Notes: a model not told the origin generated them from the sequence alone. DNA of 64,000 nt from Variovorax boronicumulans (GCF_029892485.1 NZ_JARXVG010000021.1:1-64000); one strand, 5' to 3'. Counted from the first letter of the stretch, positions 1 to 8,926 are shown. Translations and numbers: made by a program.

Positions 1-215
1 GAAGAAGGATCACCGGCGCGCCATTGGCCGGACCGGCCTCGAAGTAGCCGATGTTCAGACCGTTGGCCTCGATGCTCTTGAGCGGCTCCAGGCGCTTGAG
101 CGCACCAGCGGACTGGGCGAAGGCCGGCGTGACCGCTGCGAGCTGAGCGGCCGCAGCGCTGAGCGCCGTCGCAGTGAGGAAAGTTCTGCGGGGAAGTTGG
201 AACGACGATGTCATC
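1..215 (-). CDS. Tat-exported alpha/beta hydrolase, N-terminal part (cut by window edge)
   Basis: Only the first ~71 codons lie in the window; the rest runs off the left edge. The ATG is at 215 and the translation starts MTSSFQLPRR, a twin-arginine signal (RRxFLTA) followed by an Ala-rich hydrophobic stretch and an AFAQSAG cleavage region. The visible DNA is close to identical, with scattered substitutions, to the start of the complete gene at 12211-13227. That paralogue is an alpha/beta hydrolase with an aspartate nucleophile, of the epoxide-hydrolase/dehalogenase type, and this copy probably encodes the same kind of periplasmic enzyme. The visible part ends within the beta strand before the HGWP oxyanion motif, so catalytic residues cannot be checked. 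A sequence element upstream (300-342) is also shared with the paralogue. Confidence 0.85.
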
Positions 216-299
216 GGACTCTCCGGAGTGGCGGGTGTGGATGAAAGGACTGGCAGGTGCAAATGTTGCCCCGCGGGATCGGCATTCGACCGATGCTTC

Positions 300-342
300 G
301 TATCGCTCTGTATCTACTGCTGTCTTTAGGACAATACATTTC
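300..342 (-). promoter_or_regulatory. Conserved upstream element of the first Tat-hydrolase paralogue
   Basis: Upstream of the hydrolase at 1-215, the plus strand carries a GTATC direct repeat (GTATCgctctGTATC, repeat period 10 bp) at 300-314 and ACAATACATTTC at 331-342. The same two blocks, with the same 31-bp offset, occur upstream of the paralogue at 12211-13227 (13311-13353), while the bases between and around them differ. This selective conservation suggests a promoter plus operator. Which block is the -35 or -10 is not clear, and the regulator is unknown. Confidence 0.5.
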
Positions 343-428
343 GATGTCCAAGCATTGGGTGCGGTGAACGGCCCATCGATATGCTGTCTTGTCGACCTGC
401 CTATCGACGGGCCGCCTCAGGAATCAGC

Positions 429-1247
429 CTATCGGCTCGCGGCTTCAACGATGAGCTTGGTGACCACGTCGGGGTTCGACGTCATCACCACGTGCGACGC
501 GCCCTTGACGACCACCGTCTTCACCGACTTGGCGCGCTCCGCCATGAATGCCTGCGCCGCCGGCGGAATGTTCTTGTCGCCGTCGCCGTAGACGAACCAT
601 GAGGGCACCGTCTTCCATGCAGGTTCCCCGGCCGGTTCGCCGAGCGCCGACTCGGCGATGGGGCGCTGGGTTGCAGCCATGAGGCGCGCAGCGGCGGCTG
701 GCACGTCGGCGGCGAATTGGTCGTGGAACCTGTTCTTCAGGATGTACAGGTCCTTGCCACCATCGGGGAGTGCGACCGGTGGTGCCAGCGCCGGCCCGAG
801 CGTGCTACCGGGGAACTTGCCGGTGAGATCGGCTGCCGACTCGCCGGCTTCGGGTGCGAATGCGGCCACAAAGACAAGCGCTTTCACATTGCTCTTGCCG
901 GTCGCGGCGCTGGAGATCACTGAGCCGCCGTACGAGTGACCCACTAGCACCACCGGCCCCTTGACCGCATCGACGATGCCCCCTACATAGGCCGCGTCGG
1001 ACTTGACGCCGCGCAACGGATTGGCGGCGGCGATCACTGGATAGTGCTGGGCCTCGAGCTTGCGGATGACGCCGTCCCAGCTCGACGATTCAGCGAACGC
1101 ACCGTGCACGAGCACCACGGTGGGCTTGGCTTGTTGCCCAGTTGTTGCGGTCTGTGCCGAAGCATTGTGCGTGGCGAAGGCGCCAGCCAGTGCCATGAGG
1201 CCCACGGCGGCGACTGTACGGGCGAAGCGGCGGCTAAGTGTTTTCAT
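429..1247 (-). CDS. Exported alpha/beta hydrolase (serine nucleophile)
   Basis: 272 residues from the ATG at 1247, chosen because an AGGAA ribosome site lies just upstream and a signal peptide follows directly (MKTLSRRFAR, hydrophobic core at ~11-25, ASA cleavage site near 30). The open frame extends further upstream but that part has no protein-like character. The body is a small alpha/beta hydrolase: VLVHGAF oxyanion strand (~45-51), nucleophile elbow GHSYGG with Ser105, and the catalytic His in GASH (about 252). The family includes esterases, haloperoxidase-like and hydroxynitrile-lyase-like enzymes, so the substrate cannot be stated. It lies between the edge hydrolase and a divergent cytochrome P460 gene. 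Confidence 0.85.
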   Translation of the reverse strand: MKTLSRRFARTVAAVGLMALAGAFATHNASAQTATTGQQAKPTVVLVHGAFAESSSWDGVIRKLEAQHYPVIAAANPLRGVKSDAAYVGGIVDAVKGPVVLVGHSYGGSVISSAATGKSNVKALVFVAAFAPEAGESAADLTGKFPGSTLGPALAPPVALPDGGKDLYILKNRFHDQFAADVPAAAARLMAATQRPIAESALGEPAGEPAWKTVPSWFVYGDGDKNIPPAAQAFMAERAKSVKTVVVKGASHVVMTSNPDVVTKLIVEAASR

Positions 1248-1651
1248 TTCGAATTTTTCCTGCGGTTGAAGTTGAGGGCAAAGAGGAGTGATCGCCCTTT
1301 GCAACTCAAGACGAGCGCGGCGGGTGCGAAGCACGGCAGCGTTTATAGGACGCGCCTCCACGCGCACAACAGATGTCTGTATGCCACTGTGTCTGCGGGC
1401 TCGCGTGACATGAATGATTACGCGAATGCGTTGCTGGCAAAGACTTCTGCGCTGTCTGCGTCCGAGCACGGCGTGCCGCATGTCAGACGTCGGCGCGCTT
1501 GCCAATGGAAACGTAGTGTGATTTCCAGCGGCGCAGATACACGCGCATACGCAGAGCAGCTCAAGCGAGACGATAACGGCGAAAAATTCACGCGCTCAAG
1601 TGCTGTGGGCCTTCAACCCCGCAGCGGTTTTCAGTTCACACGGTTTGTCTT

Positions 1652-2245
1652 ATGAATCGATTCGACACGCGACAGGTGCCCACATCGGACACCACGAATA
1701 ACAATGGCTCTTCGCTCTCCGGCCAAGCGGTACTGACAAAGCTCGGTGGCCTTGGCCTCCTTGCACTCGCGGCGGCATCCGGTATTTTCGTGGTGACCCC
1801 AAGCGCTGCGGAGGATGCCAAAACTTCGGATGCTTCGCCCATCTACGGCGTTGTTATTCCCAAGGGCTACCGGCAGTGGCAATTGATAGCGCCTGCCATC
1901 GAGGCGGAGCCTTTGAACGAACTCCGCGTGGTGCTTGGCAATGCCAAAGCAATCGATGCGTACGACAAGGGCACGTTGCCGTTCCCGGACGGCACCATCT
2001 TCACAAAGCTGGCATGGAAGCACGTTCAGTCACCGGAGTTCGCACCTGCGTCAATCCCTGGTGCGGCAACTACCGTGCAAGTGATGGTGAAAGACTCAAA
2101 AAAATACGCCGCTACGGGTGGATGGGGTTTCGGCCGTTTCATCAATGGCAAGCCCGCCGACCTGGCGCAGCACCAGACCTGTTTTGCCTGCCACCAGGCG
2201 CTGGTGAAGAACCACGACTACGTGTTCACGCGGCTCGCTCGCTGA
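1652..2245 (+). CDS. Cytochrome P460-like c-type haem protein
   Basis: 197 residues. A hydrophobic segment at ~31-50 ending in a PSAAED signal-type site indicates export to the periplasm. The remainder matches the cytochrome P460 family layout: YGVVIPKGYRQW near 65-76, a central beta-rich part, GGWGFGRF at 156-163 and a single c-type haem site CFACH at 177-181, followed by a short C-terminal helix. Classical P460 proteins oxidise hydroxylamine or detoxify NO using a Lys-crosslinked haem. Whether the crosslinking Lys is present cannot be settled by eye. No electron-transfer partner lies next to it. It is convergent with the catalase gene. No strong ribosome site precedes the ATG, so the exact start is less certain than the identity. 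Confidence 0.82.
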   Translation: MNRFDTRQVPTSDTTNNNGSSLSGQAVLTKLGGLGLLALAAASGIFVVTPSAAEDAKTSDASPIYGVVIPKGYRQWQLIAPAIEAEPLNELRVVLGNAKAIDAYDKGTLPFPDGTIFTKLAWKHVQSPEFAPASIPGAATTVQVMVKDSKKYAATGGWGFGRFINGKPADLAQHQTCFACHQALVKNHDYVFTRLAR

Positions 2246-2259
2246 ACGCATCCCCCAAC

Positions 2260-2292
2260 AAAAAAAGGCGCATGCGCACACGCGCAGTGCCT
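2260..2292 (-). terminator. Rho-independent terminator, second of a tandem pair after the catalase gene
   Basis: Read on the minus strand, an imperfect stem (GGCACTGCGC pairing with GCGCATGCGCC around a short loop, 2267-2292) is followed by a run of seven T (complement of the A run at 2260-2266). It lies just downstream of the terminator at 2295-2318. Confidence 0.7.
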
Positions 2293-2294
2293 TC

Positions 2295-2318
2295 AAAAAA
2301 AAGGCGCCTCATGGCGCC
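2295..2318 (-). terminator. Rho-independent terminator after the catalase gene
   Basis: On the minus strand a perfect GGCGCC-ATGA-GGCGCC hairpin (2303-2318) is followed by eight T (complement of 2295-2302). It sits about 10 bases past the catalase stop codon. Confidence 0.85.
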
Positions 2319-2329
2319 GCCCGCGTTGC

Positions 2330-3790
2330 TCAGGACAGCCCGAGCGCCTTCGCCACTCCCGCGCCGTAGGCTGGATCGGCCTTGGTGCAGTTGTCGATGT
2401 GCCGGCGCTTGATGAACTCCGGCGCATCGCCCATGGCGCGCGCGGTGTTCTCGAACAGCACCTGTTGCTGCTCGGGCTTCATCAACCGGAACAGGTCGCC
2501 CGGCTGCTTGTAGTAGTCGGCATCGTCCTCGCGGAAGTTCCAGAAGTCCGCATCGCCGCGCAGCTTGAGGGGCGGCTCGCGGTAGTCGGGCTGTTCCTGC
2601 CACTGGCCGAAGCTGTTGGGCTCGTAGTGCAGCGTGCCGCCGTAGTTGCCGTCCACGCGCATCGTGCCGTCGCGGTGGTTGCTGTGCACCGGGCAGCGCG
2701 CGGCGTTCACCGGAATCTGGTGGTGGTTCACGCCCAGGCGGTAACGCTGCGCATCCGAATACGCGAAGAGGCGCGCCTGCAGCATCTTGTCCGGCGAGAC
2801 GCTGATGCCCGGCACCAGGTTGTTGGGCGCGAAGGCGCTCTGCTCGACATCGGCAAAGAAGTTCTCGGGGTTGCGGTTCAGTTCCATCACGCCCACCTCG
2901 ATCAGCGGGTAGTCCTTCTTGGGCCAGACCTTGGTCAGGTCGAAGGGGTGGTAGGGCACCTTTTCCGCATCGGCTTCCGCCATCACCTGCACGTAGAGCG
3001 TCCACTTGGGGAAGTCGCCGCGGCCGATCGAATCGAACAGGTCGCGCTGGTGGCTCTCGCGGTCGCCGCCCACGAGCGCCGAGGCTTCGGCATCGGTGAG
3101 GTTCTTGATGCCCTGCTGCGTCTTGAAGTGGAACTTGACCCAGAAGCGCTCGTTGGCCGCATTGACGAAGCTGTAGGTGTGCGAGCCGAAGCCATGCATG
3201 TGGCGGTAGCTCGCCGGAATGCCGCGGTCGCTCATCACAATGGTGACCTGGTGCAGCGCCTCGGGCAGCAGCGTCCAGAAGTCCCAGTTGTGGGTGGCGC
3301 TGCGCATGTTGGTCTTGGGGTCGCGCTTCACGGCCTTGTTGAGGTCCGGAAACTTGCGCGGGTCGCGCAGGAAGAAGACCGGCGTGTTGTTGCCCACCAG
3401 GTCCCAGTTGCCTTCCTCCGTGTAGAACTTGAGCGCGAAGCCGCGGATGTCGCGCTCGGCATCGGCCGCGCCGCGTTCGCCGGCCACGGTGGTGAAGCGC
3501 GCGAATATTTCGGTCTTCTTGCCCACGGCCGAGAAGAGCTTGGCGCGCGTGTACTTCGTGATGTCGTGCGTGACGGTGAAGGTGCCGAAGGCGCCCGAGC
3601 CCTTGGCATGCATGCGGCGCTCGGGAATGATCTCGCGGTTGAGGTTGGCCAGCTTCTCGAGCAGCCACACATCCTGCATCAGGACGGGGCCGCGCGGGCC
3701 GGCGGTGAGGCTGTTCTGGTTGTCGACCACGGGCGCGCCGAAGGCGGTGGTCAGCGGGGTGTTTCTGGCAGATTCAGGTGGCTTGCTCAT
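2330..3790 (-). CDS. katA: Monofunctional haem catalase (small-subunit type)
   Basis: 486 residues from the ATG at 3790, which has an AGGAA site just upstream; an in-frame ATG 12 codons earlier gives no useful extension. It disproportionates hydrogen peroxide in the cytoplasm. Landmarks: distal His61 in RRMHAKGSGAFG, the distal Asn in GNNTPVFF (about 134), and the proximal haem ligand Tyr344 in RLFAYSDAQRYR. The length fits small-subunit (clade 3) catalases; there is no C-terminal flavodoxin-like domain as in the large HPII type. No oxyR gene is adjacent. The gene appears monocistronic and ends in two tandem terminators. The symbol katA is by family; the local name could differ. Confidence 0.95.
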   Translation of the reverse strand: MSKPPESARNTPLTTAFGAPVVDNQNSLTAGPRGPVLMQDVWLLEKLANLNREIIPERRMHAKGSGAFGTFTVTHDITKYTRAKLFSAVGKKTEIFARFTTVAGERGAADAERDIRGFALKFYTEEGNWDLVGNNTPVFFLRDPRKFPDLNKAVKRDPKTNMRSATHNWDFWTLLPEALHQVTIVMSDRGIPASYRHMHGFGSHTYSFVNAANERFWVKFHFKTQQGIKNLTDAEASALVGGDRESHQRDLFDSIGRGDFPKWTLYVQVMAEADAEKVPYHPFDLTKVWPKKDYPLIEVGVMELNRNPENFFADVEQSAFAPNNLVPGISVSPDKMLQARLFAYSDAQRYRLGVNHHQIPVNAARCPVHSNHRDGTMRVDGNYGGTLHYEPNSFGQWQEQPDYREPPLKLRGDADFWNFREDDADYYKQPGDLFRLMKPEQQQVLFENTARAMGDAPEFIKRRHIDNCTKADPAYGAGVAKALGLS

Positions 3791-3997
3791 TGGATTTCCT
3801 GTCGTCGGTTTTGGAGGCATGGGCACTCTACAAACACTCGGTCAGCGTTTCCATCACCTGTTTGTATGGGTCCGATGCAGACGAAGGAATAGCGCCAAAC
3901 TGCTGTGCAGGGCGCGGGCTAGGGAAACCTTCGTATAGGACGTTACTCCGGAGTCCAGCATCGGTGGTCACATCCCGATCTGCTGGCTTCTGCCGAA

Positions 3998-4492
3998 TCA
4001 ACCGCGGAGAAGAAAGCGCTCGCCACGAGCCGCATCGACTACGGCTGGCGCGTCTAGCAGAATGGAATCGAGCGGCGAAGTATCTCCAAGCCACGCGTTA
4101 GGCGCGAGAAACCAGAGACACGTCTCCCAGTCGCTGAGCGCCGGAATCAATTCCCGGATTACTGCTGTCACGGATAAGTGCGGAGTCACGGTGAACAAAT
4201 CGAATTGGAAGAGCGGCAGCAGCGTGCGTGATTGCCATTGAAAGCTGATCACATCGTGGTTAACGATCCATCGCGCCAGTCGCGAAATTGGTTGGTCCGT
4301 GCGACTCATAAGGAGGGAGACGATATCGTCGGAACTCACCAGTCCGCCGGTTGCGCGAAAAGCGTGCTCCATCTCGCGGTACTGATGGGTCTGCGCGGCC
4401 TGCAACAGCGCGGCGGCGCTGGACCGCGCCGGCAAGCGTCTCTCAAAGCGATGGGGAGAATTGTCGGATGCGAGAACGGCGCTGTCGTGCAT
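3998..4492 (-). CDS. Conserved hypothetical protein; C-terminus loosely resembles an Xre/MbcA/ParS toxin-binding domain
   Basis: 164 residues. The ATG at 4492 has a good AGGAG site 6 bases upstream, which supports a real gene. The sequence is soluble, mixed and rich in W, L and D. Residues ~20-70 look helical. The C-terminal part has the pattern LSDWETCLWFLAPNAWLGD..PLD, then a VVDAAR helix, similar in layout to the C-terminal domain of ParS/MbcA-type antitoxins (W, then P, L-G, P, then V-AA). No toxin gene is adjacent, since the neighbours are katA and an empty region. The domain call is an inference from motif spacing only; the alternative is an uncharacterised Burkholderiales family. Confidence 0.6.
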   Translation of the reverse strand: MHDSAVLASDNSPHRFERRLPARSSAAALLQAAQTHQYREMEHAFRATGGLVSSDDIVSLLMSRTDQPISRLARWIVNHDVISFQWQSRTLLPLFQFDLFTVTPHLSVTAVIRELIPALSDWETCLWFLAPNAWLGDTSPLDSILLDAPAVVDAARGERFLLRG

Positions 4493-5208
4493 GGTGGCTC
4501 CTGTTAGGTCAGTGCTCGCGAGCTGAAGCTGGCACGAGCATGGCGATCCACCCGCGATTCAACATTTGTGAGGGTTGAGTTGCTATTAAACAAAGGTGTA
4601 GGTGCTCCCGCTCGAGCAAGACGCAATCGAAGACAGCAGCTATGGTGGGTGACAAGTGCTTGCGGCAAACCGCAACGTCCGCATTCGCGAGTGAGGGCAA
4701 CTGATCGGCCCGCAGGAGGCAAACGATGTGAAGCCCGACGCCAAGAAGTCACTCGCTCGTTCACGTAGTTGGATGAGCGCTTGGCGCCACAGCTCGCGCG
4801 GTGCTGGAATGCCGCGCCGGGAACACCACCGGCCTATCCGTGATGCCAGCTTCCTCGAAAAGTACCAGGGCCTTGGACGGAAGCGATCAACGCATCGACG
4901 CTTGAAGTGCTCACTGCATCTGCGGACACCAGGTCGCCCTTAATTTAGGAACGTCCTCGCGCACCGGGATTCGCGTGGCGAGGTAGGAATCACACCGGGG
5001 CTGCAGTGTGTTCTCAAAAAAAACAGTCTACTTGCCTTGACCCTATACGAACGGCTGATTGAGTCCGTTGATCAGCACCGGTCTACTGGCACCCGCCATC
5101 ACCCGCAAGACGGAAAACGGTCTGACATCGACTCGTTTCGCGTGCAAAGTCCAGTGCTCGGCATGAAGTTATCTTGCGCTCACATTGCAACATCTACTGG
5201 AGCCACTA
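4493..5208. other. Intergenic region, no gene supported
   Basis: 716 bases between the hypothetical gene and ridA. The open frames here (for example 4509-4700) have arginine/serine-rich, out-of-frame-like composition and no ribosome sites. Promoters for the two divergent flanking genes should lie here, but no clear -35/-10 pair could be picked. A run of eight A occurs near 5020. Confidence 0.5.
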
Positions 5209-5592
5209 GTGAATCGACAAATTATTCATACTGACCTTGCCCCTGCAGCCATTGGCAACTACAGCCAAGCGATCCGCTGCGGCAACACCGTGTATTTATC
5301 CGGCCAACTGCCGATCGATCCGAAGACTCAAAAGGCCAAAACCGCCAGCGTTGAAGACGAAATTCGCCAGGTGTTCTCCAACTTGCGCGCGGTAGCAGAG
5401 GCCGGTGGCGGCGACCTGGCCCATGTGGTCAAGCTCAATCTCTACCTGATCGACTTGGACGATTCGCCCAAGGTCAACAAGATCATGGCCGAATACTTCG
5501 CGCGACCTTATCCAGCCCGCGCCGCAGTCGGTATCGCCAGCCTGCCGCAGGGTTGCCGGATCGAGGCAGAGGCCATCATGGTGCTGGACTAA
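5209..5592 (+). CDS. ridA: RidA-family reactive imine/enamine deaminase
   Basis: 127 residues starting at GTG 5209, preceded by GGAG at 5199-5202; the open frame begins a few codons earlier at a TTG without a site. Family landmarks are AIGNYSQAI (~12-20), VYLSGQLPIDP (~27-37), the V-K-LNLYLIDLDD stretch, the substrate-carboxylate Arg in PARAAVGIASLPQG and the final EAEAI. RidA hydrolyses 2-aminoacrylate and similar imines that inactivate PLP enzymes. It is the first gene of a three-gene plus-strand group (ridA, poxB, amidase) with gaps of ~100 and ~70 bases. The association suggests a small catabolic or overflow role rather than only housekeeping; that is inference. Confidence 0.93.
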   Translation: MNRQIIHTDLAPAAIGNYSQAIRCGNTVYLSGQLPIDPKTQKAKTASVEDEIRQVFSNLRAVAEAGGGDLAHVVKLNLYLIDLDDSPKVNKIMAEYFARPYPARAAVGIASLPQGCRIEAEAIMVLD

Positions 5593-5696
5593 GCCAGCAA
5601 GCGGCACAGCGCTCCCCCGCATCAACGGCGTCCGCAGAGCGCGCCAATCATCCCGCTGCCGTGACGCGGCAGTCACCGTCCCGAAGAAAGAAAATT

Positions 5697-7433
5697 ATGC
5701 ACAAGACTGTCGCGGAACAGTTAGTTGATACTTTGGTCGCCGCCGGCGTCAAGCGCATCTATGGTCTGGTAGGCGACAGTCTCAACGGGCTGACCGATGT
5801 GATTCGACGCCGTGGCGATATCGAGTGGGTGCATGTGCGCCACGAGGAAGTGGCCGCCTTTGCTGCCGGCGCCGAAGCCCACCTCACGGGTTCGCTGGCG
5901 GTATGCGCTGGCAGTTGCGGACCGGGCAACCTGCACCTGATCAACGGCTTGTTCGACGCGCACCGCTCGCGTGTACCGGTGCTGGCGATTGCCGCGCAGA
6001 TCCCCTCGGCGGAAATCGGTTCAGGTTACTTCCAGGAGACCCACCCGCAGTCCTACTTCAGCGAATGCAGCCACTACTGCGAGCTGATTTCGAGCAGTGC
6101 ACAAATGCCAAGAACGCTGCAGATGGCCATCCGTGAGGCCGTCGGCAAGCGCGGCGTCTCGGTGGTGGTGATCCCAGGAGATGTCGCGATGCAGCCTGCC
6201 GAAGCCGCGCTCTTAGCAGAAATCGGTAGCTTGCTACCTGCTGCACCTGTCGTGATGCCAACACTCGCACTGCTGCGTCAGCTGGCCGACCTTCTCAACA
6301 ATGGCCAGCGCATCACTCTGCTCTGCGGTGCGGGATGCGCTGGAGCTCGCGAGCAGATCCTCGCGCTGGCAGAACGGCTGCAGTCACCAGTGGTGCACGC
6401 GCTGCGCGGCAAGGAGCACGTCGGCTGGGACAATCCCTATGACGTGGGCATGACCGGTCTCATCGGTGTGTCGTCCGGCTATTACGCAATGCTCGATTGC
6501 GACGTGCTGCTGATGCTGGGCACCGACTTCCCTTATCGTCAGTTCTACCCGCAAGGCGATGGTGTGCGTATTGCTCAAGTCGACATCCGCGTCGAGAACA
6601 TCGGTCGTCGCGCCCATGTCGAGTTGGGCGTCGTCGGCGATGTGTGCGCCACTTTGGATGCACTGTTGCCACTGCTGGACTCGAACCCCAACAGCGATCA
6701 TCTGGCGCGCGCGCGCGAGCACTACGCCCGCAGCGAGCACGCGCTGGATACGTCGGCCGCGATCACACCCAGCACCCGCCGCATCCATCCGCAACAGATC
6801 GTAAAAACCCTCAGTGACCTCGCCGCAGAAGATGCCGTGTTCAGCTGCGACGTAGGCCTGCCAACCGTCTGGGCGGCCCGACACCTGCGCATGAACGGCA
6901 AGAGGCGGTTGATGGGCTCGTTCGTGCATGGCTCGATGGCCAACGCCATGGCCCAGGCCATCGGTGCTCAGGCGACCTTCCGCCAGCGGCAAGTCATCTC
7001 GCTCTCCGGTGACGGAGGCTTCACCATGCTGATGGGTGACTTCCTCACCCTGGCACAACTCAAGCTGCCGGTGAAAGTGGTGGTGTTCAACAACGGTGCG
7101 CTTGGTTTCGTGGAGTTGGAACAGAAAGCCACCGGAATCCTCAGTACCGGCACCGACCTGCATAACCCCAACTTCGCCGCCATGGCCGAAGCGATCGGCA
7201 TCCGCGGAATTCGCCTGGAACGTCCTGAACAAATTCAAGATGGCATTGCTGAAGCACTCGCCTACCACGGTCCCGTCCTCGTCGACGCCGTCGTCAGCCG
7301 AAGCGAGCTGGCCATGCCACCCGCCATTTCCACGGAGATGGCGAAAGGGTTTTCGCTCTACCTGCTGCAGGCGGTGTTCAACGGGCGCACAGATGAGATC
7401 GTGGAGCTGGCCGCGAGCAATTTGTGGCGGTAA
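5697..7433 (+). CDS. poxB: Pyruvate dehydrogenase (quinone), thiamine-diphosphate flavoenzyme
   Basis: 578 residues from ATG 5697 (GAAGAAAGA upstream); the frame is open further upstream but matches the family only from MHKTVAEQL. Close to E. coli PoxB in length and wording: RHEEVAAFAAGAEA with the thiamine-activating Glu, CAGSCGPGNLHLINGL, GSGYFQETHPQ, a central FAD-binding part with LCGAGCAGA and ALRGKEHV, and the C-terminal thiamine diphosphate/Mg site from GDGGFTMLMGDF to VVFNN. It oxidatively decarboxylates pyruvate to acetate and CO2, passing electrons to ubiquinone at the inner membrane. The end KGFSLYLLQAV..G..DE corresponds to the lipid-activated C-terminal segment of PoxB. Probably co-transcribed with ridA and the amidase. 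Confidence 0.95.
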   Translation: MHKTVAEQLVDTLVAAGVKRIYGLVGDSLNGLTDVIRRRGDIEWVHVRHEEVAAFAAGAEAHLTGSLAVCAGSCGPGNLHLINGLFDAHRSRVPVLAIAAQIPSAEIGSGYFQETHPQSYFSECSHYCELISSSAQMPRTLQMAIREAVGKRGVSVVVIPGDVAMQPAEAALLAEIGSLLPAAPVVMPTLALLRQLADLLNNGQRITLLCGAGCAGAREQILALAERLQSPVVHALRGKEHVGWDNPYDVGMTGLIGVSSGYYAMLDCDVLLMLGTDFPYRQFYPQGDGVRIAQVDIRVENIGRRAHVELGVVGDVCATLDALLPLLDSNPNSDHLARAREHYARSEHALDTSAAITPSTRRIHPQQIVKTLSDLAAEDAVFSCDVGLPTVWAARHLRMNGKRRLMGSFVHGSMANAMAQAIGAQATFRQRQVISLSGDGGFTMLMGDFLTLAQLKLPVKVVVFNNGALGFVELEQKATGILSTGTDLHNPNFAAMAEAIGIRGIRLERPEQIQDGIAEALAYHGPVLVDAVVSRSELAMPPAISTEMAKGFSLYLLQAVFNGRTDEIVELAASNLWR

Positions 7434-7504
7434 TGCGAGATCTACGTGTTCGTGAGCGTCTGCGTCTGGATCAATGGGTTGGTTGAAAGTTAAGAGAGAA
7501 CAAC

Positions 7505-8926
7505 ATGACTGAATTCTGGAAGATGTCGGCAACCCAGATTGCCGGGCTTGTCCGCGCACGCGAAGTGTCGGCGCTCGAAGTTGCCGAGGACACGTTGCAG
7601 CGCCTCGATACCGTCAACCCACAGATCAACGCGATCGTCGAATGTCGGCCTGACCATGTGCGTCTGCAGGCCGAACGCATCGACAGGATGCTCGCGCAAG
7701 GCCAGGACCCGGGACCGCTGGCAGGCGTCCCCGTCACAGTGAAGATCAACGCGGACGAAGCGGGATTCGTTACCAGCAACGGCAGCCGCCTGCAGCGCGA
7801 CCTCCTCGCGGAGCGCAACAGCCCCGCTGTGGACAACCTGTTGCGTGCCGGCGCCTTGCTCGTGGGCCGAAGCAACTCGCCCACGTTTGCGCTGCGCTGG
7901 TTCACGGGCAATCTGCTCCATGGCAAGACCATCAACCCTCGAGACCGGCGTTTGACGCCGGGTGGTTCGTCCGGTGGGGGAGCCGCAGGCGTTGCTGCAG
8001 GCATCGGCCACATTGCGCTGGGCAGTGATATCGGAGGATCGCTGCGCTATCCCGCCTATGCCTGCGGCATCCAGGGTCTGCGTCCCAGCTTCGGGCGCGT
8101 GCCCGCTTACAACCAGTCCTCACCGGAACGCGGCATTGGCCCGCAACTGATGTCCAGTACGGGGCCGATGGCGCGTAGCGTTCAGGATCTGCGTCTTGCG
8201 TTGGACGCCATGTCGATGCCGGATCCTCGAGATCCTTGGCATGTTCCCTTGCCGCTGGTCGGCAAGCCAATGCTCAAACGCGCCGCGGTTTGTTTGCGCC
8301 CGAGCGGTATCGAGATTGCGTCGGAGGTTGAAGCGGCGCTCAGAGATGCGGCGAATCGCCTGGAGAGTGCTGGATGGAGCGTTGTGGAAGTGGCTGACAC
8401 ACCATCGCTGGAGGAACTTGCAGAGATCCAGCAGCAGCTATGGCTTGGAGACGGCTTCGCAAAGCTGGAGGATGCCGTCAGGCGCGACGGTGACCCGGGC
8501 GCTTGGGCCGTGGTCGAGGGCGTGCGTTCCGTTGTTGAAACGATGCCCCTGGACGTTGTGGCAAGTGCCCTGTTGCGCCGCGCAACGGCAGCTCGAATCT
8601 GGAGCCTGTTCTTCGAGGACTATGCAGTGCTATTGCTGCCGGTCTCGGCCGAGCTACCGTTTCCGGACGATTTGGACTTGCAGGGCGATGGCGGCTTCCA
8701 ACGTGTGTGGAATGCACAACTGCCGATGCGTGCTTTTCCCGCTATCGGCCTGCCAGGGCTGGCGGTAACTACAGGCTTCGTGGACGGTACGCCGGTCGGC
8801 GTGCAATTGGTCTCAGCTCGATTTCGCGAGGATCTTTGCCTCGACGCCGGGGCAGACATAGAGGCCCGAGGTGAGCCGATTGCTGCGGTGAGTCCCACCC
8901 CGGCCGATGCCTTGGGACATCGCTGA
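7505..8926 (+). CDS. Amidase signature family hydrolase
   Basis: 473 residues, with a GAGAG site before the ATG. The amidase-signature triad is complete: Lys80 (VPVTVKIN), the cis-Ser in TPGGSSGGG (about 155) and nucleophile Ser179 in GSDIGGSLR. Family members (GatA-like, indoleacetamide, nicotinamide or aryl-amide hydrolases) share this core, so the substrate is not identifiable; no gatB or gatC is adjacent, which argues against a role in tRNA amidation. The C-terminus is somewhat short and low in conservation after VQLVSARFRED, where many members continue with a longer helix. The gene is last in the ridA-poxB-amidase group. Confidence 0.9.
   Translation: MTEFWKMSATQIAGLVRAREVSALEVAEDTLQRLDTVNPQINAIVECRPDHVRLQAERIDRMLAQGQDPGPLAGVPVTVKINADEAGFVTSNGSRLQRDLLAERNSPAVDNLLRAGALLVGRSNSPTFALRWFTGNLLHGKTINPRDRRLTPGGSSGGGAAGVAAGIGHIALGSDIGGSLRYPAYACGIQGLRPSFGRVPAYNQSSPERGIGPQLMSSTGPMARSVQDLRLALDAMSMPDPRDPWHVPLPLVGKPMLKRAAVCLRPSGIEIASEVEAALRDAANRLESAGWSVVEVADTPSLEELAEIQQQLWLGDGFAKLEDAVRRDGDPGAWAVVEGVRSVVETMPLDVVASALLRRATAARIWSLFFEDYAVLLLPVSAELPFPDDLDLQGDGGFQRVWNAQLPMRAFPAIGLPGLAVTTGFVDGTPVGVQLVSARFREDLCLDAGADIEARGEPIAAVSPTPADALGHR

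Noticed and set aside
2226..3668. A second long minus-strand open frame in the catalase gene region
   Set aside because: Arg/His/Pro-rich off-frame reading of the same DNA.
2399..3892. A 497-codon plus-strand open frame opposite the catalase gene
   Set aside because: Antisense shadow; the catalase has all catalytic landmarks.
6384..7559. Open frame on the minus strand inside poxB
   Set aside because: Antisense shadow of the thiamine-diphosphate domain; no start site.
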